16,048 nt of DNA, from positions 1-16,048 of the forward strand of contig JAEOTN010000523.1 in the NCBI GenBank assembly GCA_016839865.1, read 5' to 3'. Below, piece by piece: positions 1 through 7,299 of the stretch. The stretch is from Promethearchaeota archaeon (GTDB lineage: Archaea > Asgardarchaeota > Lokiarchaeia > Sigynarchaeales > MK-D1). Numbering within the stretch: position 1 is the stretch's first letter; each line of letters begins with the position of its first letter. The notes under the pieces were generated by a model. That model saw nothing but the letters and a program-made list of their open reading frames with translations, had not been told where the DNA came from and searched no databases. Made by a program: the position numbers and the translations under genes.

Positions 1-489
1 TACAAGGATCGTTTTTGTAATTTGGTCTTGTAGATTTGGAGGTCGAGCTCTAAAATCTTGTATAATTTTCTGAAGTTTCTGGTTTATCTCTTGTATAGCA
101 CTGAATTTTGACTCGTCTTCTGCATATAAAGTTATCACCACATTATTTTCATCACCAATAATATGCATGAATACTTTTTCAGTGGGAGAATAAAACACGG
201 CTTCATTGCCTGGCGCATCTTCACCTGGTTTCATATGAACATGAATATTTCGGGTTGGTACGTCATGTGCTGCATGATAAGATAACTCAAATAATGCTTT
301 TTTTGAAAGTGAGTCATATGGAATTTGAATGGATTTATTTGCCCATTCTGCTTTGATCTTCTGGAAATGGTCTAATAGCACGATAACATCAACTTTATTC
401 AAAGATTTCCCTAAAGGAGATAAAACAGTACTTTCCTTTATGAATTGCTTATAATGAAATACTGTATGATCTATGTGTATTTTTCCCAT
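1..489 (-). CDS. Hypothetical protein, 3' end cut by the window edge
   Basis: An open frame starts at ATG 489-487 (MGKIHIDHTVF...) and runs without a stop for 163 codons to base 1, so the C-terminus is missing. I do not recognise the family. The visible part is soluble, with no signal peptide or membrane segment. It contains a His-rich stretch (HAAHDVPTRNIHVHMKPGED, about residues 75-94), a strand-like segment (VFMHIIGDENNVVITLYAED, about residues 103-122) and then an amphipathic helix (KFSAIQEINQKLQKIIQDF). Codon use resembles the neighbours. The start lies 15 nt beyond the SepSecS stop on the same strand, so it is probably the last or next gene of that transcript. It is also in the same reading frame as SepSecS, separated from it by the UGA stop and five sense codons. 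Confidence 0.7.
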   Translation of the reverse strand, partial: MGKIHIDHTVFHYKQFIKESTVLSPLGKSLNKVDVIVLLDHFQKIKAEWANKSIQIPYDSLSKKALFELSYHAAHDVPTRNIHVHMKPGEDAPGNEAVFYSPTEKVFMHIIGDENNVVITLYAEDESKFSAIQEINQKLQKIIQDFRARPPNLQDQITKTILV

Positions 490-504
490 ATATATCTTTG
501 ATTC

Positions 505-1956
505 TCAAGAGGGGAATTTCGTTTGCACTTTCTGATATGCAGAATGAAGTTTGGAAATAGCACCAACTATGTCTTCCTTCCGTGCTCCTATTGCTGCATT
601 AATTACAATATATGAGTACGGGTAATCCTTGCAAGAAGGACCGAAATTGGTTGTTTTTGGATCAACAACACGAGGTCCGGTCACACGTAAGTTATATAAT
701 ATTCCTCCCAGAGATGTAAGCTGCTTTTCTGTTAAATGATTTAATGTCATCATACATGCAACCGGATTATGAGCATCTAATACAGTTTCATTCAATTCTT
801 TAGCCAATTTTCCAAGCTCGTGCTCCAATAATTTTCGATTTTCAATTTGATTTTCCAATTCTGCTTTAAATCCAGTCATTCCCATTGAAAGCATTGATAT
901 AACAAAATGGAGGATCGGTGCAGAATTTGCCCTACCTGCATACACCTCAGATGTATTCTTAATTATTTCCTTGTCGGGACTAGCTATGACCGCTCCTCCT
1001 ACGGGAGTTAAGAAATTTTTATCCGTACTTTGAACGATTGCATCCACTCTACCTTCTTTCATCGCTTTTTCAATCATATTCATGAATGCTTTTGATTGAA
1101 CACCATACCCATTATTGACAACATGAGCGACTTTGAGCTCCTTTGCTAGTTGTGCAATTTCGACTATGTCATCTGGTGCTCGTGGGGGGAAAAATGAGGT
1201 TGTTGATAATATCCCAAATGTTTTATCATTGATCTCTTGTTTAATTTGCTGGACTGGAACGTAAACCGCATCAGATCCATGAGTTTCAATGAAATCCATA
1301 TAGTCTGTAATTCGTTTATTTCTCTTGAGCGATTGGTAGTTTTTAAGAATTGAATTCCCATACATACTTTCTACGGTGATGTTCTCTAATCCTGCTAACT
1401 CGACTGCTTTAATCGGGGATTTATGATCCATACGGGGGAATACTAGCTCAGTTTTTTTTCTCAATTCCTCAAATTGATGCATAATCCCTTTAAGTGCTAA
1501 CATTAATGACATACCGGTGCCCATGGGTACAACCATTGCACCCTTGAGAGATTTTAATCCTGTTTTCTTAAGGATATGCAAAGCAAAAGAATCGGATAGA
1601 GAGTTTAGAATCGACCCACCTACTGCTTTCGGTTGAGGTGCTTTAAGATTTCCACTACGTCCTACACCATGGATAAATCCTGCAGTGTAATCATATAATA
1701 AGGGAGTTGAAATACGCGCTTCTCGTTCTCCTATCCGCATTGCTTCAAGATCATGATTCGAATCTAAATTTGCTAGAACTTCCAAAAAGAATTTAATTTG
1801 CTTGTCACTCCAACCTATTTCAGGAGGTTTTCGCTGAGTCAACACAATATCAATTGGTTTAACAAAAGACTGTAGACCTACCATCCCTCTTTGAATCATA
1901 TTTTTAGGAATGGGAAATTTTTCGAGCATTTCCAAAATCTTCTTGCGATCTAGCAT
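505..1956 (-). CDS. sepsecS: O-phosphoseryl-tRNA(Sec) selenium transferase (SepSecS)
   Basis: SepSecS is a PLP enzyme that converts O-phosphoseryl-tRNA(Sec) to selenocysteinyl-tRNA(Sec) using selenophosphate. It is the archaeal/eukaryal route, in place of bacterial SelA. The 483-residue length suits the family. Recognisable blocks in order are IPKNMIQRG (16-24), IGEREAR (75-81), the phosphate-loop region GVGRSGN..QPKA (97-111), VPMGTGMSL (143-151), STTSFFPPRAPDDIVEIA (251-268), VNNGYGVQS (280-288) and the PLP-lysine motif STDKNFLTPVGGA with Lys313. Near the C-terminus are YNLRVTGPR and NAAIGARKEDI. These match what I recall of the Methanococcus and human enzymes closely. The ATG start fits the archaeal N-terminus. 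The stop is UGA, itself notable in a Sec-decoding organism. The gene has 51 nt upstream of it, so it may have its own promoter. Confidence 0.95.
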   Translation of the reverse strand: MLDRKKILEMLEKFPIPKNMIQRGMVGLQSFVKPIDIVLTQRKPPEIGWSDKQIKFFLEVLANLDSNHDLEAMRIGEREARISTPLLYDYTAGFIHGVGRSGNLKAPQPKAVGGSILNSLSDSFALHILKKTGLKSLKGAMVVPMGTGMSLMLALKGIMHQFEELRKKTELVFPRMDHKSPIKAVELAGLENITVESMYGNSILKNYQSLKRNKRITDYMDFIETHGSDAVYVPVQQIKQEINDKTFGILSTTSFFPPRAPDDIVEIAQLAKELKVAHVVNNGYGVQSKAFMNMIEKAMKEGRVDAIVQSTDKNFLTPVGGAVIASPDKEIIKNTSEVYAGRANSAPILHFVISMLSMGMTGFKAELENQIENRKLLEHELGKLAKELNETVLDAHNPVACMMTLNHLTEKQLTSLGGILYNLRVTGPRVVDPKTTNFGPSCKDYPYSYIVINAAIGARKEDIVGAISKLHSAYQKVQTKFPS

Positions 1957-2007
1957 ATACTAGTGTATAGGGTGCAACGAAAATAAAAATTCAGTAAAAA
2001 ATGGAGA

Positions 2008-2832
2008 TTAAGGACGAAGAACGATTTGTTGACCGGGATGCACTTGTAAGAAAGTTCCTGCGGATTCCTGCTTTTTACAAATTTCTAAGAATCCCGAAGA
2101 ACCACGAACTAATCCAATACCTTCAATATCCTCGTATTTATTGTAGATTTTCAATTCGTGATCTTTATAGTGCACGGAGGTGATTTTTTTAAGTGCATTA
2201 ACGGGAAGGTTGGTAATTACATTACCAAAAGTGTCTACCCATAGTGCTGAACACACTATTTTTTGATAATTACCCGCAGTTTGTTGTATATTGGGTGCCG
2301 CAAATGCTTGGTTGATAATAACGTCCTCTTTTCGCATTAATGGACCAATTTCAGTAGTCTTGGTCCCTTTAGCTAGAAACGCTCCAACTGCAGACATGAC
2401 ATTTCTTCCATGAAATGTGTCAGAAATAAAGCGGTGGGTTTTTTCTGGTTCATAATAATACAGTTTTGGATTCTCAACTACAAACATATCAGAAATAGCA
2501 TTCTGGTAGACGGTCATGGGTAAACTAAATATTCCGTTATTTGGTCCAATTACAATATGTCCACTATCAAATACAACTGCAATTATATCTCGGTTCGTTC
2601 CAACTCCTGGGTCCACAACAGCAACGATGATGGTAGGTTCAGTCATCGTGTGGAGTGCGTACGAAACCATAAATGTGGCTTCTGCGATGGAGAACGGGGT
2701 TAAATCATGACAAACATCGAATATTTCGCTTTTGGGGGATATATTATGGATAACTGACTTCATAGCAGCGATATAGTGACTGCCTTTTTTTCCAAAATCG
2801 GTTAGTAATGCGACTGGTTTAGCGACGACCAT
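2008..2832 (-). CDS. SAM hydroxide adenosyltransferase (DUF62 / SAM chlorinase-fluorinase fold)
   Basis: This family hydrolyses S-adenosylmethionine to adenosine and methionine and shares its fold with the bacterial fluorinase and chlorinase. From the chosen start it is 274 residues. It shows the N-terminal LLTDFG motif, VVDPGVGTNRD with Asp74 and Arg81, IGPNNG, and DTFHGRN with His141. Asp-Arg-His is the triad of the hydroxide (water-using) members, so a halogenase role is unlikely. The C-terminal beta-barrel region carries DTFGNVITN. An upstream in-frame ATG at 2853 would add seven residues (MIFLLCC). I prefer 2832 because homologues begin just before LLTDFG. The biological role of these hydrolases is not settled. 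It lies between the acidic repeat-protein gene (about 144 nt upstream) and SepSecS (51 nt downstream). Confidence 0.9.
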   Translation of the reverse strand: MVVAKPVALLTDFGKKGSHYIAAMKSVIHNISPKSEIFDVCHDLTPFSIAEATFMVSYALHTMTEPTIIVAVVDPGVGTNRDIIAVVFDSGHIVIGPNNGIFSLPMTVYQNAISDMFVVENPKLYYYEPEKTHRFISDTFHGRNVMSAVGAFLAKGTKTTEIGPLMRKEDVIINQAFAAPNIQQTAGNYQKIVCSALWVDTFGNVITNLPVNALKKITSVHYKDHELKIYNKYEDIEGIGLVRGSSGFLEICKKQESAGTFLQVHPGQQIVLRP

Positions 2833-2943
2833 ACAACAAAGAAGGAATATCATTCGTAAAAGATCGATCCATTAACATTGTATTGTCAGATAAAACTACT
2901 AGATCTTTTTACAAAACATGGGACCATTTTGTTGTAGAAAGGA

Positions 2944-2960
2944 TAAAAAAAGAAAAAAAA
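2944..2960 (-). terminator. Poly-T transcription terminator after the acidic repeat-protein gene
   Basis: On the minus strand, bases 2960 down to 2944 read as a run of T broken by one C, beginning 16 nt after the TAA stop at 2977. Archaeal RNA polymerase commonly terminates at such U tracts without a hairpin. It would separate the strongly acidic protein's transcript from the SAM hydrolase gene. Confidence 0.5.
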
Positions 2961-2976
2961 TTGATGTTTAGACGGT

Positions 2977-4905
2977 TTATTTCTTGTCCTTTTTCAGAAC
3001 ATATTTGACTGTGTATCTCTCGTTTGGTGGGATACGTTCGGCAGTCCAGACCAAGTCTTTTGGACCTCTGATTCGTTCTCGTCGAACTTTACTGACATCC
3101 TCGACAACATCTTCTTCCTCGGCATCAGCAACTTCATCAACAACTTCCTCGAGATCTACTTCTTCAGGGACGTCATCGTATTCTCCCATCCGTTGAACAA
3201 CTTCTGAGATGATTGTGGAACCTTCAGCAATTTCATCATGCAACTCGTAGTTAACCATGTCCATATTGCCTAGATTTTGCACCCAAACCGTACAGACGTA
3301 TTTCCCAGACTGATCTAAAGCGTGGGTATCTTTTCCAGTGATAAATCTCTTGCGTACGTGAACCACTGGGATGACCAAACCTTCTGGTTTTAGAACAATC
3401 TCGATTGGTTGACCTGCTGGTAAAGTGTTACCTAAAACAAGTGCATCAGGTCGGTATTCTACATCCATTGCAGGACGATCTGCTGTAATCGGATAGGTTA
3501 TATCCAACTTATCTCCTGGGTGGAATGCACCATAGGTTGTGTCAGCAAGATCTTTCAATTCAACCAAAACTTCGTGTTCTCCATCACTTGAGTTGTTATC
3601 AGGGCTGATAGAAACGGAGTAGATATCACTGTCAAGAATTTCTCCATTGTATTTTACTTCAACCTCTTCAGCGAGTGGTGGTTTGAAATTATTTTGAACG
3701 GTTTCACGATAGGATACTTCATTCAATTCTGCTCCTCCGGTGTTTTCAACCCATGCAATCGCATGGAAAACAGTCTCACGGTAAGAAGCAACTTCTTCTG
3801 CATCATATTTCAGATCTGCTTCAAGTGCAGCCACAGCGAGTTCAAAATCCTCAATATCAACACTGGTCAAAGTTTCTGCAGTTATATCTGCTAATGTGGT
3901 AAAATCAACCCGTTTAATGAATTGTGGGTCAATTCCTTCCTCAACATCATATTCCCATGTACCGGAACTCCATTTTTCCTCTTCTGACAATTGGGTGTCA
4001 CGATCAACACTCACGAAGTTTGTACCTGGTTCATTAACATCATGTACATCTGCATCAAGCAATTTTACTTCAAATTCGGATTTGTTCTCAAATACAAATT
4101 TACATTCAAACCGATTTGGAGTTTCATCTAATTCATCAGCTGATAAGTATACATTGTTATTAGTAGAACTTCTGAAATTATCTGCTTCAGCTTTCAAACC
4201 ACTCAATAGGTAAGGGGCAGAATATTTTGCTATAATTTTTCCAGATCGGACTTTGGTTTCAATATCTTCCACAGTGATATAGAATTTTAAGCTGAGTTTT
4301 TCATCTCGTCCAGCGCCTAATTCATCTATAACCCATTTAACTGCACGTTCATCTTCCACGTCCTCTATTTCAGCTGAACCATCAGTTTTTCGAGTGATAT
4401 CAACATCCTCATATGCGGATGGGATAAATTTGAAGATTTCAAGATTTTTCAAATCTTCATCCGAATCATTATGTACGGTAACACTCACAAAAATTTCGTT
4501 CTTCTTACCCATGATAAGAGAATAACTTGCTGTTTCCTCATCTAAAGTGCTAAGATATTCCGTAACATTCAACACATTTTTGGGTTCTTGTGTGACTTTG
4601 TATTCCGTTTCCTCGGTATCCCCGGGATTAATTTCACGGATTTCAATGGTTTCGTCGAGATCTGTGCTTCCTGGTTCAATTTCAAGAGTTACATCCCAAA
4701 TGCGGTCTTTTCCACTAGTGTTTTCGATGCTGAACTTCCCGGCAGTTTCGGGTTTTGTATCAGCAGCTTCACCATCATGGTTCAGAAAAAGGCTTACGGA
4801 TTCATTAAATGTAACCGGGATAAGCTTCAGGTCTTCTTTTCTGGAGTCTCTTCTCGATTCCTCTTCTGGTTCCGCAGGCTTCTGTCTTCTATTTCTTCTA
4901 GCCAT
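2977..4905 (-). CDS. Large acidic protein of five beta-sandwich-like repeats, no signal peptide
   Basis: This is a 642-residue protein of unknown function. Its N-terminus is basic then charged (MARRNRRQKP...) with no signal peptide, and no membrane helix or C-terminal anchor is visible. Five segments share a pattern of V/F/I-x-N followed by a hydrophobic strand: ENTSGKDRIWDVTLEI (61), VHNDSDEDLKNLEIF (145), FENKSEFEVKLLDADV (272), VENTGGAELNEVSYRE (386) and VQNLGNMDMVNYELHD (542). Later strands of each unit resemble W..-L..G and G..+.I.Y.I. This is the look of DUF11/CARDB-type immunoglobulin-like repeats, usually found in secreted or S-layer proteins. A very acidic stretch (about 576-606) precedes a basic C-terminus ending KKDKK. 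A TATA box 20-27 nt ahead of the ATG and a poly-T tract after the stop suggest a separate, possibly well-expressed single-gene transcript. The gene call is sure; the repeat reading is inference. Confidence 0.85.
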   Translation of the reverse strand: MARRNRRQKPAEPEEESRRDSRKEDLKLIPVTFNESVSLFLNHDGEAADTKPETAGKFSIENTSGKDRIWDVTLEIEPGSTDLDETIEIREINPGDTEETEYKVTQEPKNVLNVTEYLSTLDEETASYSLIMGKKNEIFVSVTVHNDSDEDLKNLEIFKFIPSAYEDVDITRKTDGSAEIEDVEDERAVKWVIDELGAGRDEKLSLKFYITVEDIETKVRSGKIIAKYSAPYLLSGLKAEADNFRSSTNNNVYLSADELDETPNRFECKFVFENKSEFEVKLLDADVHDVNEPGTNFVSVDRDTQLSEEEKWSSGTWEYDVEEGIDPQFIKRVDFTTLADITAETLTSVDIEDFELAVAALEADLKYDAEEVASYRETVFHAIAWVENTGGAELNEVSYRETVQNNFKPPLAEEVEVKYNGEILDSDIYSVSISPDNNSSDGEHEVLVELKDLADTTYGAFHPGDKLDITYPITADRPAMDVEYRPDALVLGNTLPAGQPIEIVLKPEGLVIPVVHVRKRFITGKDTHALDQSGKYVCTVWVQNLGNMDMVNYELHDEIAEGSTIISEVVQRMGEYDDVPEEVDLEEVVDEVADAEEEDVVEDVSKVRRERIRGPKDLVWTAERIPPNERYTVKYVLKKDKK

Positions 4906-4924
4906 TTTCTCACAATTTCCATTT

Positions 4925-4932
4925 TTTTATAA
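4925..4932 (-). promoter_or_regulatory. TATA box of the acidic repeat-protein gene
   Basis: Read on the minus strand this is TTATAAAA, centred about 25 nt before the A of the ATG at 4905. That spacing predicts transcription starting at or within a base or two of the start codon, a leaderless mRNA. A second AT-rich element (CATAAATAA, 4942-4934) lies just upstream and could serve instead. The rest of 4906-5073 is AT-rich, with another TATA-like segment near 4979-5009; I see no other structure in it. Confidence 0.5.
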
Positions 4933-5073
4933 TTATTTATGCGATAAACTAAATCGACGAGTATTCTATCAACTTCCATTTATAAAAAGACGATCTAAAT
5001 GATATATAAAATAGGAAAGCAGTTATTGAAAGACTAGATACCTAATTGATCAAATGACAATTGAATATTAATC

Positions 5074-6297
5074 TCAATTTATCTGTATGTTACCCAGCTT
5101 TCTTCGTTTACGTAAATCCCTACCTACCAAAAGACTACCATTTATGATTAAAATTAAAACAGCCAAAATTGAAAACAGAATGCTGAAATAACCTCTAGGG
5201 ATTAGAAATCCTACTCCCAGAATGATTAATCCCCCACCAAAAATGCCGTTATTTAAGAAACTTGCAGCTGAAAGCACTGCTGCTCTATGTTCGGATGGGA
5301 TTAACTTGTTTCGATAGGAATCCGATAAAAGCCAACTAAAATTCCGGTTAATGTCCAGCACTAGAAGAAATATCGCTAGGACATACCATGTTGAAGCCCA
5401 TGCTATGCCAATAAAAACTAAAACCTGAATTCCTACAATTCCATATAGCATCCATTTCTGTCCCACTGCTTTTTCAACTTTTTCAATAAAATAAGACGCA
5501 AGAGCACAGAATCCTCCAATAACTCCAAAAATTACTCCCACTTTTATATCAATTAGTAATTTCATGTGGCTTTGGCTGAATGTATCCCAGTAACTCTCGG
5601 CAAACACATCAAGATATAAGAAAAATAGTATTAGCCATAGAATCTTTTTTGAATTAAAAATATATTTCACTCCGAATTTCACGTCGCTCCAAAATGAAGT
5701 TTTTTCAGTTTTTTGTATAAATGGTTCTTGAACAGTAAGAAGGATGATTGATGATGCAAGAATGAAAAAAATCCAAACCCAAAACGGTAGAACAGGTATT
5801 TCATCAAATAAAATACCTCCAATTATCATCCCAATCACATTTGATGCGATACTAAAAGCGTTCATTCTTCCCGAGATTTTCAAGTAATCATCTTCTCTCT
5901 GCAACTGTACTAATGTATCGTAAATTAAAGCGGATTTAGCACCCGACCGGAAACTAAATTCTAAACCATTTAATATACCACACACAATCAATATGGTCCA
6001 AAATCCCCCAGAGAACCATCCTGAAATACCTAAGATTATTGCCATGAGTAAGAATGCTGCATTTGAGATCAAAACCGAATTTCTACGTCCAATTCGATCA
6101 GCAATAACACCAGTAAATAAATCACTAGCAACGATTGTAATTGATGTAATAACTTCATACATACCGAGATGGAAAGGATTATAACCCAAATCATTGAAAA
6201 ATAAAATTCTGACAGAATTTATAACTCCAAATACATATAAAACATCAGATAGGGTAATTTTCCATATGTTGGAAGTTAGTTTTGATTCCATAATCAT
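5074..6297 (-). CDS. MFS transporter, 12 transmembrane segments
   Basis: A 407-residue integral membrane protein with about twelve hydrophobic helices in two halves of six. The MFS signature between helices 2 and 3 is clear: GVIADRIGRRNSVL (about residues 63-76). A longer polar loop (QEPFIQKTEKTSFWSDVKFG) joins the two halves. The C-terminus is short and basic (RDLRKRRK). Substrate cannot be told from sequence; the general look is of drug/metabolite MFS exporters. Possible starts are TTG 6300, ATG 6297 and ATG 6291. I chose the first ATG. It begins 21 nt after the stop of the longin-like/TPR-like gene on the same strand, so the two are probably co-transcribed. Confidence 0.88.
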   Translation of the reverse strand: MIMESKLTSNIWKITLSDVLYVFGVINSVRILFFNDLGYNPFHLGMYEVITSITIVASDLFTGVIADRIGRRNSVLISNAAFLLMAIILGISGWFSGGFWTILIVCGILNGLEFSFRSGAKSALIYDTLVQLQREDDYLKISGRMNAFSIASNVIGMIIGGILFDEIPVLPFWVWIFFILASSIILLTVQEPFIQKTEKTSFWSDVKFGVKYIFNSKKILWLILFFLYLDVFAESYWDTFSQSHMKLLIDIKVGVIFGVIGGFCALASYFIEKVEKAVGQKWMLYGIVGIQVLVFIGIAWASTWYVLAIFLLVLDINRNFSWLLSDSYRNKLIPSEHRAAVLSAASFLNNGIFGGGLIILGVGFLIPRGYFSILFSILAVLILIINGSLLVGRDLRKRRKLGNIQIN

Positions 6298-6318
6298 CAA
6301 TACTGAAAAGAAAATGGA

Positions 6319-7272
6319 TTATTTGTTGTTATTTTTATGAAATCTTTTATGTACTTCATGGAATTTAGCTAAGGCATCAGATTTTAGTTCATATTCATCC
6401 GCAGCATTGTTATCATATAATTTTCTCGATACTGAAGCGGCTTCCCGATAGAGTTTGTATGCTTCCTCTAGCTTATCGTTACGTAACGCACTACGAGCTT
6501 TATCTACGATTTTATCTCGTTGTTGTTTCAAACCTGGAATTGAGCTCATCCGTTTTGCTTTATCAAAAAATTCTTTTGCGAGATCTTTTTCCTGTAATTG
6601 TTCCGCGTATTTCATTGCTTTTGTATATTCACGTTCCGCTCGATCCCATGATTGCCCTTTCATAGCTTTTTCAGCATTGCGATTCGCTTGGTAGAGTTTA
6701 CGAGGGATTTTCTTCACAATTTCTAGGAGTTTCTTCGCTTCATCGAATTTCATCTTTTTATTCAGTCTCTTCACACGATTTGCTAGACGAGCTTCCAATT
6801 CTCGCTTGTTCAATGCTATAGTAGGAATTTCAAAGTAATCGTAGTAAACATCACTCAGTTTTGTTTTTAATTCTGTTTGTGAAATTTCTGGTTTTTTTGT
6901 GAAGATATCCGAAACAAGTTTTACACCCTCACGGAAATTTTCAGGGGCATCACTGGGTTTCAACACGGCTGTTGTAATAAGTTTGTGACTTTTGCGGTTT
7001 TTCTTGTAATTTTCAATATATGAAACTAGGTGATATTCTGGCTTAGTTAAAACGAATAGTTTCTTATCCATTAGTCCCATTTGTAATTGCAGAATCATAT
7101 TATCATCAATTTGAATTGCATCTCCCTCGTTATCAAAGTAAGTACCTAAAATAGCAGTTTTCCCATGTTCGTCAATATCGATGATAAATGTGCCTGATGG
7201 AATTTTCCTAATCCTCCGTAGATTGTTGGCAATTATTAATATATTTAGATAGAAAATACTTCCTAATAGCAT
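6319..7272 (-). CDS. Longin/roadblock-like domain fused to TPR-like helical repeats (tentative)
   Basis: A 317-residue protein I do not recognise as a named family. Residues 27-125 alternate strand and helix: GTFIIDIDEHGKTAILGTYF, IDDNMILQLQMGLMD, KLFVLTKPEYHLVSYI and LITTAVLKPSD, then a helix ENFREGVKLVSDIF. This order resembles longin or roadblock domains, which are abundant in Asgard archaea. Residues 165-315 are charged amphipathic helix pairs with TPR-like spacing (WDRAEREYTKAMKYAEQ; LEEAYKLYREAASVSRKLY). The first 18 residues are hydrophobic (LLGSIFYLNILIIA) and could be a short membrane anchor. However, their DNA overlaps the likely TATA region, so the true start may lie further in, near 7203, where an ATT codon follows CGGAGG (7218-7213). 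No in-frame ATG exists between codon 1 and codon 59. The MFS gene follows after 21 nt. Confidence 0.75.
   Translation of the reverse strand: MLLGSIFYLNILIIANNLRRIRKIPSGTFIIDIDEHGKTAILGTYFDNEGDAIQIDDNMILQLQMGLMDKKLFVLTKPEYHLVSYIENYKKNRKSHKLITTAVLKPSDAPENFREGVKLVSDIFTKKPEISQTELKTKLSDVYYDYFEIPTIALNKRELEARLANRVKRLNKKMKFDEAKKLLEIVKKIPRKLYQANRNAEKAMKGQSWDRAEREYTKAMKYAEQLQEKDLAKEFFDKAKRMSSIPGLKQQRDKIVDKARSALRNDKLEEAYKLYREAASVSRKLYDNNAADEYELKSDALAKFHEVHKRFHKNNNK
7231..7248. promoter_or_regulatory. Bidirectional AT-rich promoter core between divergent genes
   Basis: This stretch reads AATTATTAATATATTTAG on the plus strand and contains TATA-like elements in both directions. For the plus strand, TATATTTA at 7240-7247 would start transcription near 7268-7270, giving a leader of about 30 nt for the NadM gene at 7300. 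For the minus strand, the complementary element would start transcription near 7215, inside the first codons of the longin-like/TPR-like reading frame. Confidence 0.4.
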
Positions 7273-7299
7273 TATGCACTTAATGGGAACTGAGTAACT

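Noticed and set aside
2008..2832. SAM-dependent fluorinase or chlorinase activity
   Set aside because: The Asp-Arg-His triad of the water-using family members is intact, and no halometabolite genes are nearby.
4547..5002. 151-residue plus-strand frame antisense to the acidic repeat-protein gene
   Set aside because: It is Ser/Phe/Leu-rich, mirrors the acidic codons of the real gene, has no domain and no separate promoter; it is a shadow frame. The same holds for the frames at 3896-4213 and 2984-3196.
4906..5073. Possible extra small gene in the gap between the MFS and acidic-protein genes
   Set aside because: Stops occur in all frames over short distances and only AT-rich promoter-like elements are visible.
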